Positions 5,086 to 5,769 of a DNA stretch of 5,769 bases are shown one piece after another (the stretch's first letter is position 1; every line of letters begins with the position of its first letter). Below the pieces are notes generated by a model. The model searched no databases. It had not been told where the DNA came from and was given only the letters and a program-made list of their open reading frames with translations. The stretch covers positions 1 to 5,769 of the forward strand of contig JAGVFE010000117.1 in the NCBI GenBank assembly GCA_020057765.1. Direction: 5' to 3'. This DNA comes from Candidatus Woesebacteria bacterium. Lineage in GTDB: Bacteria; Patescibacteriota; Microgenomatia; UBA10105; UBA927. Position numbers and translations under genes: made by a program.

Positions 5086-5119
5086 TTTCAATAATTTTCC
5101 GGTCGGAAAATTATTGAAA
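5086..5119. repeat. 34-bp near-perfect palindrome (hairpin or operator; resembles a single CRISPR repeat)
   Basis: Arm TTTCAATAATTTTCC (5086-5100) is exactly complementary to 5105-5119, around GGTC; as DNA the symmetry extends to 16 bp arms around a 2-bp centre. In RNA it would form a 15-bp stem with a tetraloop. It lies between divergent genes, 53 bp from the ndk start, with no T-run on the plus side and only a weak TGTTTTG on the minus side, so it is not a convincing terminator. The right end, followed by C, reads ATTGAAAC, the ending of many CRISPR repeats, and 5085-5120 is 36 bp. Only one copy is present. It could equally be an operator, a mobile-element end or a recombination site. Confidence 0.7.
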
Positions 5120-5256
5120 CCTTTAAATATAAATCAACGAGTATTGGATTGCCATTAATACGGATTAACATATGAGGAGCTTTTGGAGACGATCGTCTTT
5201 CTGTTTATTCCATTCCAGCGCCATGTTGAGGACTGCATGAGTTTTTTTTGCCTCTC

Positions 5257-5285
5257 TTGACAGGCCGATGCATCTCCGATATAGT
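5257..5285 (+). promoter_or_regulatory. sigma-70 type promoter of the 3'-terminal gene
   Basis: A perfect TTGACA (5257-5262), a 17-bp spacer and TATAGT (5280-5285, one mismatch). Transcription should begin near 5292, 14 nt before the ATG at 5306. It is the best promoter match in the window and supports 5306 as the intended start of the following gene. The leader carries no Shine-Dalgarno. Confidence 0.65.
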
Positions 5286-5305
5286 TCGCCTACTGCCTTT
5301 TTGCT

Positions 5306-5769
5306 ATGGCAACGAAAGAATCGGTCTGATACCGGCCACCACGCACGATTGAAGGAAAATTTCTCCAAGAAATCCTGGAACATAAACAGCAGAGTCCTGC
5401 TGATCTCGTGTTTCTTGCCATCAATACTCTCCCATTCCCTACCGAACAAGATCCTGAATGGAAACCATCGGCGCTGTTAACCATATGGGAAGCGGCGTTG
5501 CCGTTGGATAAATTGCCAACACCTGCGCTCAAAAAAAAAGCCCTCAAACGCCTTCTGACCAGGCTCGATGAAGAATACGTCAATGAAATCAGTGCTATCG
5601 GGCCCGGTAATTACGATGGCCGCGTGCTCAATAGTGTCGCCGTTGGCATGGCACGAATGTATTATAGCTTGCCGGAACAAAGTCAAGAACGCGTGTGGGG
5701 CAACACACAGGAGGCGCAGCGCCATTTTGCCGTCCTGACCAGAACCATCCAATACAATGCCAGCATCAC
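5306..5769 (+). CDS. unrecognised protein, N-terminus interrupted by in-frame TGA, 3' end outside window
   Basis: The frame starts MATKESV, meets TGA at 5327-5329, then continues open for 146 codons to the edge. The part after the TGA looks like genuine protein: YRPPRTIEGKFLQEILEH follows directly. Further on come a tryptophan-containing LTIWEAALPLDKLP stretch, a basic ALKKKALKRLLTRLDEEY helix and a segment with GPGNYDGRVLNSVAVGMARM. It is mostly helical in character, with no membrane segment or signal peptide, and no family is recognised. A strong promoter ends 20 nt before the ATG, so this start is well supported by position although no Shine-Dalgarno is seen. Without readthrough, the next usual in-frame start is GTG at 5408, which would drop about 26 protein-like residues. 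The gene may be nonsense-mutated, contain a sequence error (TGG or GGA to TGA), or be recoded. An A9 run at 5531-5539 is read in frame as three lysines. Confidence 0.6.

Noticed and set aside
5085..5120. CRISPR array
   Set aside because: Only one repeat-like unit is present; no second copy at a spacer-like distance and no cas gene, so no array is called.
5241..5250. T8 run as an intrinsic terminator
   Set aside because: No GC-rich stem precedes it on the plus strand; only a 4-bp CATG symmetry is visible, and no gene ends upstream on that strand.
5327..5329. Genome-wide UGA-to-glycine or UGA-to-tryptophan code
   Set aside because: The clearly intact genes contain no in-frame TGA and use GGN and TGG normally; absence of TGA as a stop in six genes is too small a sample to weigh against that.
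5165..5449. Minus-strand frame of 94 codons whose last part (ALEWNKQKDDRLQKLL) looks amphipathic
   Set aside because: It lies opposite a strong plus-strand promoter and the start of a convincing plus-strand coding frame, has no promoter or Shine-Dalgarno, and matches nothing recognised. A short remnant in 5165-5270 cannot be excluded.
5531..5539. A9 run as a frameshift site in the last gene
   Set aside because: The same frame is protein-like on both sides, so the run is read in frame as lysines; slippage is possible but nothing in the sequence requires it.

Overview
This window looks like part of a chromosome from a small-genome bacterium, most probably a member of the Candidate Phyla Radiation (Patescibacteria). 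The main pointer is a membrane-anchored PEGA-domain/beta-propeller protein beside mreB, a protein type familiar from that group. Very short or absent mRNA leaders and tightly packed housekeeping genes fit too. No 16S or other marker gene is present, so the assignment is an inference. The visible stop codons are TAA (five genes) and TAG (one), and the intact genes follow the standard code.

Layout. (1) 1-837, minus strand: the first 279 codons of mreB, running off the left edge. (2) A 50-bp divergent promoter region with two symmetric TATAAT boxes. (3) 888-2081, plus strand: the PEGA/propeller protein. (4) 2087-2257, minus strand: tRNA-Arg(CCU) and tRNA-Pro(CGG), probably transcribed together from an extended -10 promoter. 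(5) 2307-2957, plus strand: a Maf-type nucleotide pyrophosphatase, apparently leaderless. (6) 2987-4635: an accessory island. It holds a winged-helix AbiEi-like regulator with a good sigma-70 promoter and a palindromic operator candidate. An overlapping AbiEii-like nucleotidyltransferase follows, broken by a +1 frameshift at an A7 run. Next come a possible 37-aa mini-ORF and a second, MNT-type nucleotidyltransferase broken by an in-frame TAA. (7) 4589-5032, minus strand: ndk, overlapping the end of the second nucleotidyltransferase tail to tail. (8) 5033-5305: a non-coding stretch with two 16-17 bp direct repeats, a 34-bp near-perfect palindrome resembling a lone CRISPR repeat, and a strong promoter. 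(9) 5306-5769, plus strand: the start of an unrecognised gene with an in-frame TGA at codon 8, running off the right edge.

How the parts fit. mreB shapes the cell; the PEGA protein is probably an envelope protein that shares and competes for its promoter region. Maf and Ndk are nucleotide-pool enzymes. The island between them looks like a type IV (AbiE-like) toxin-antitoxin pair plus a second, unrelated nucleotidyltransferase. Both nucleotidyltransferases are disrupted while the regulator is intact. The two most notable things are this cluster of single-base lesions and the palindrome/direct-repeat block upstream of ndk. Whether the lesions are real decay, phase variation, recoding or sequence error cannot be settled from the sequence alone.
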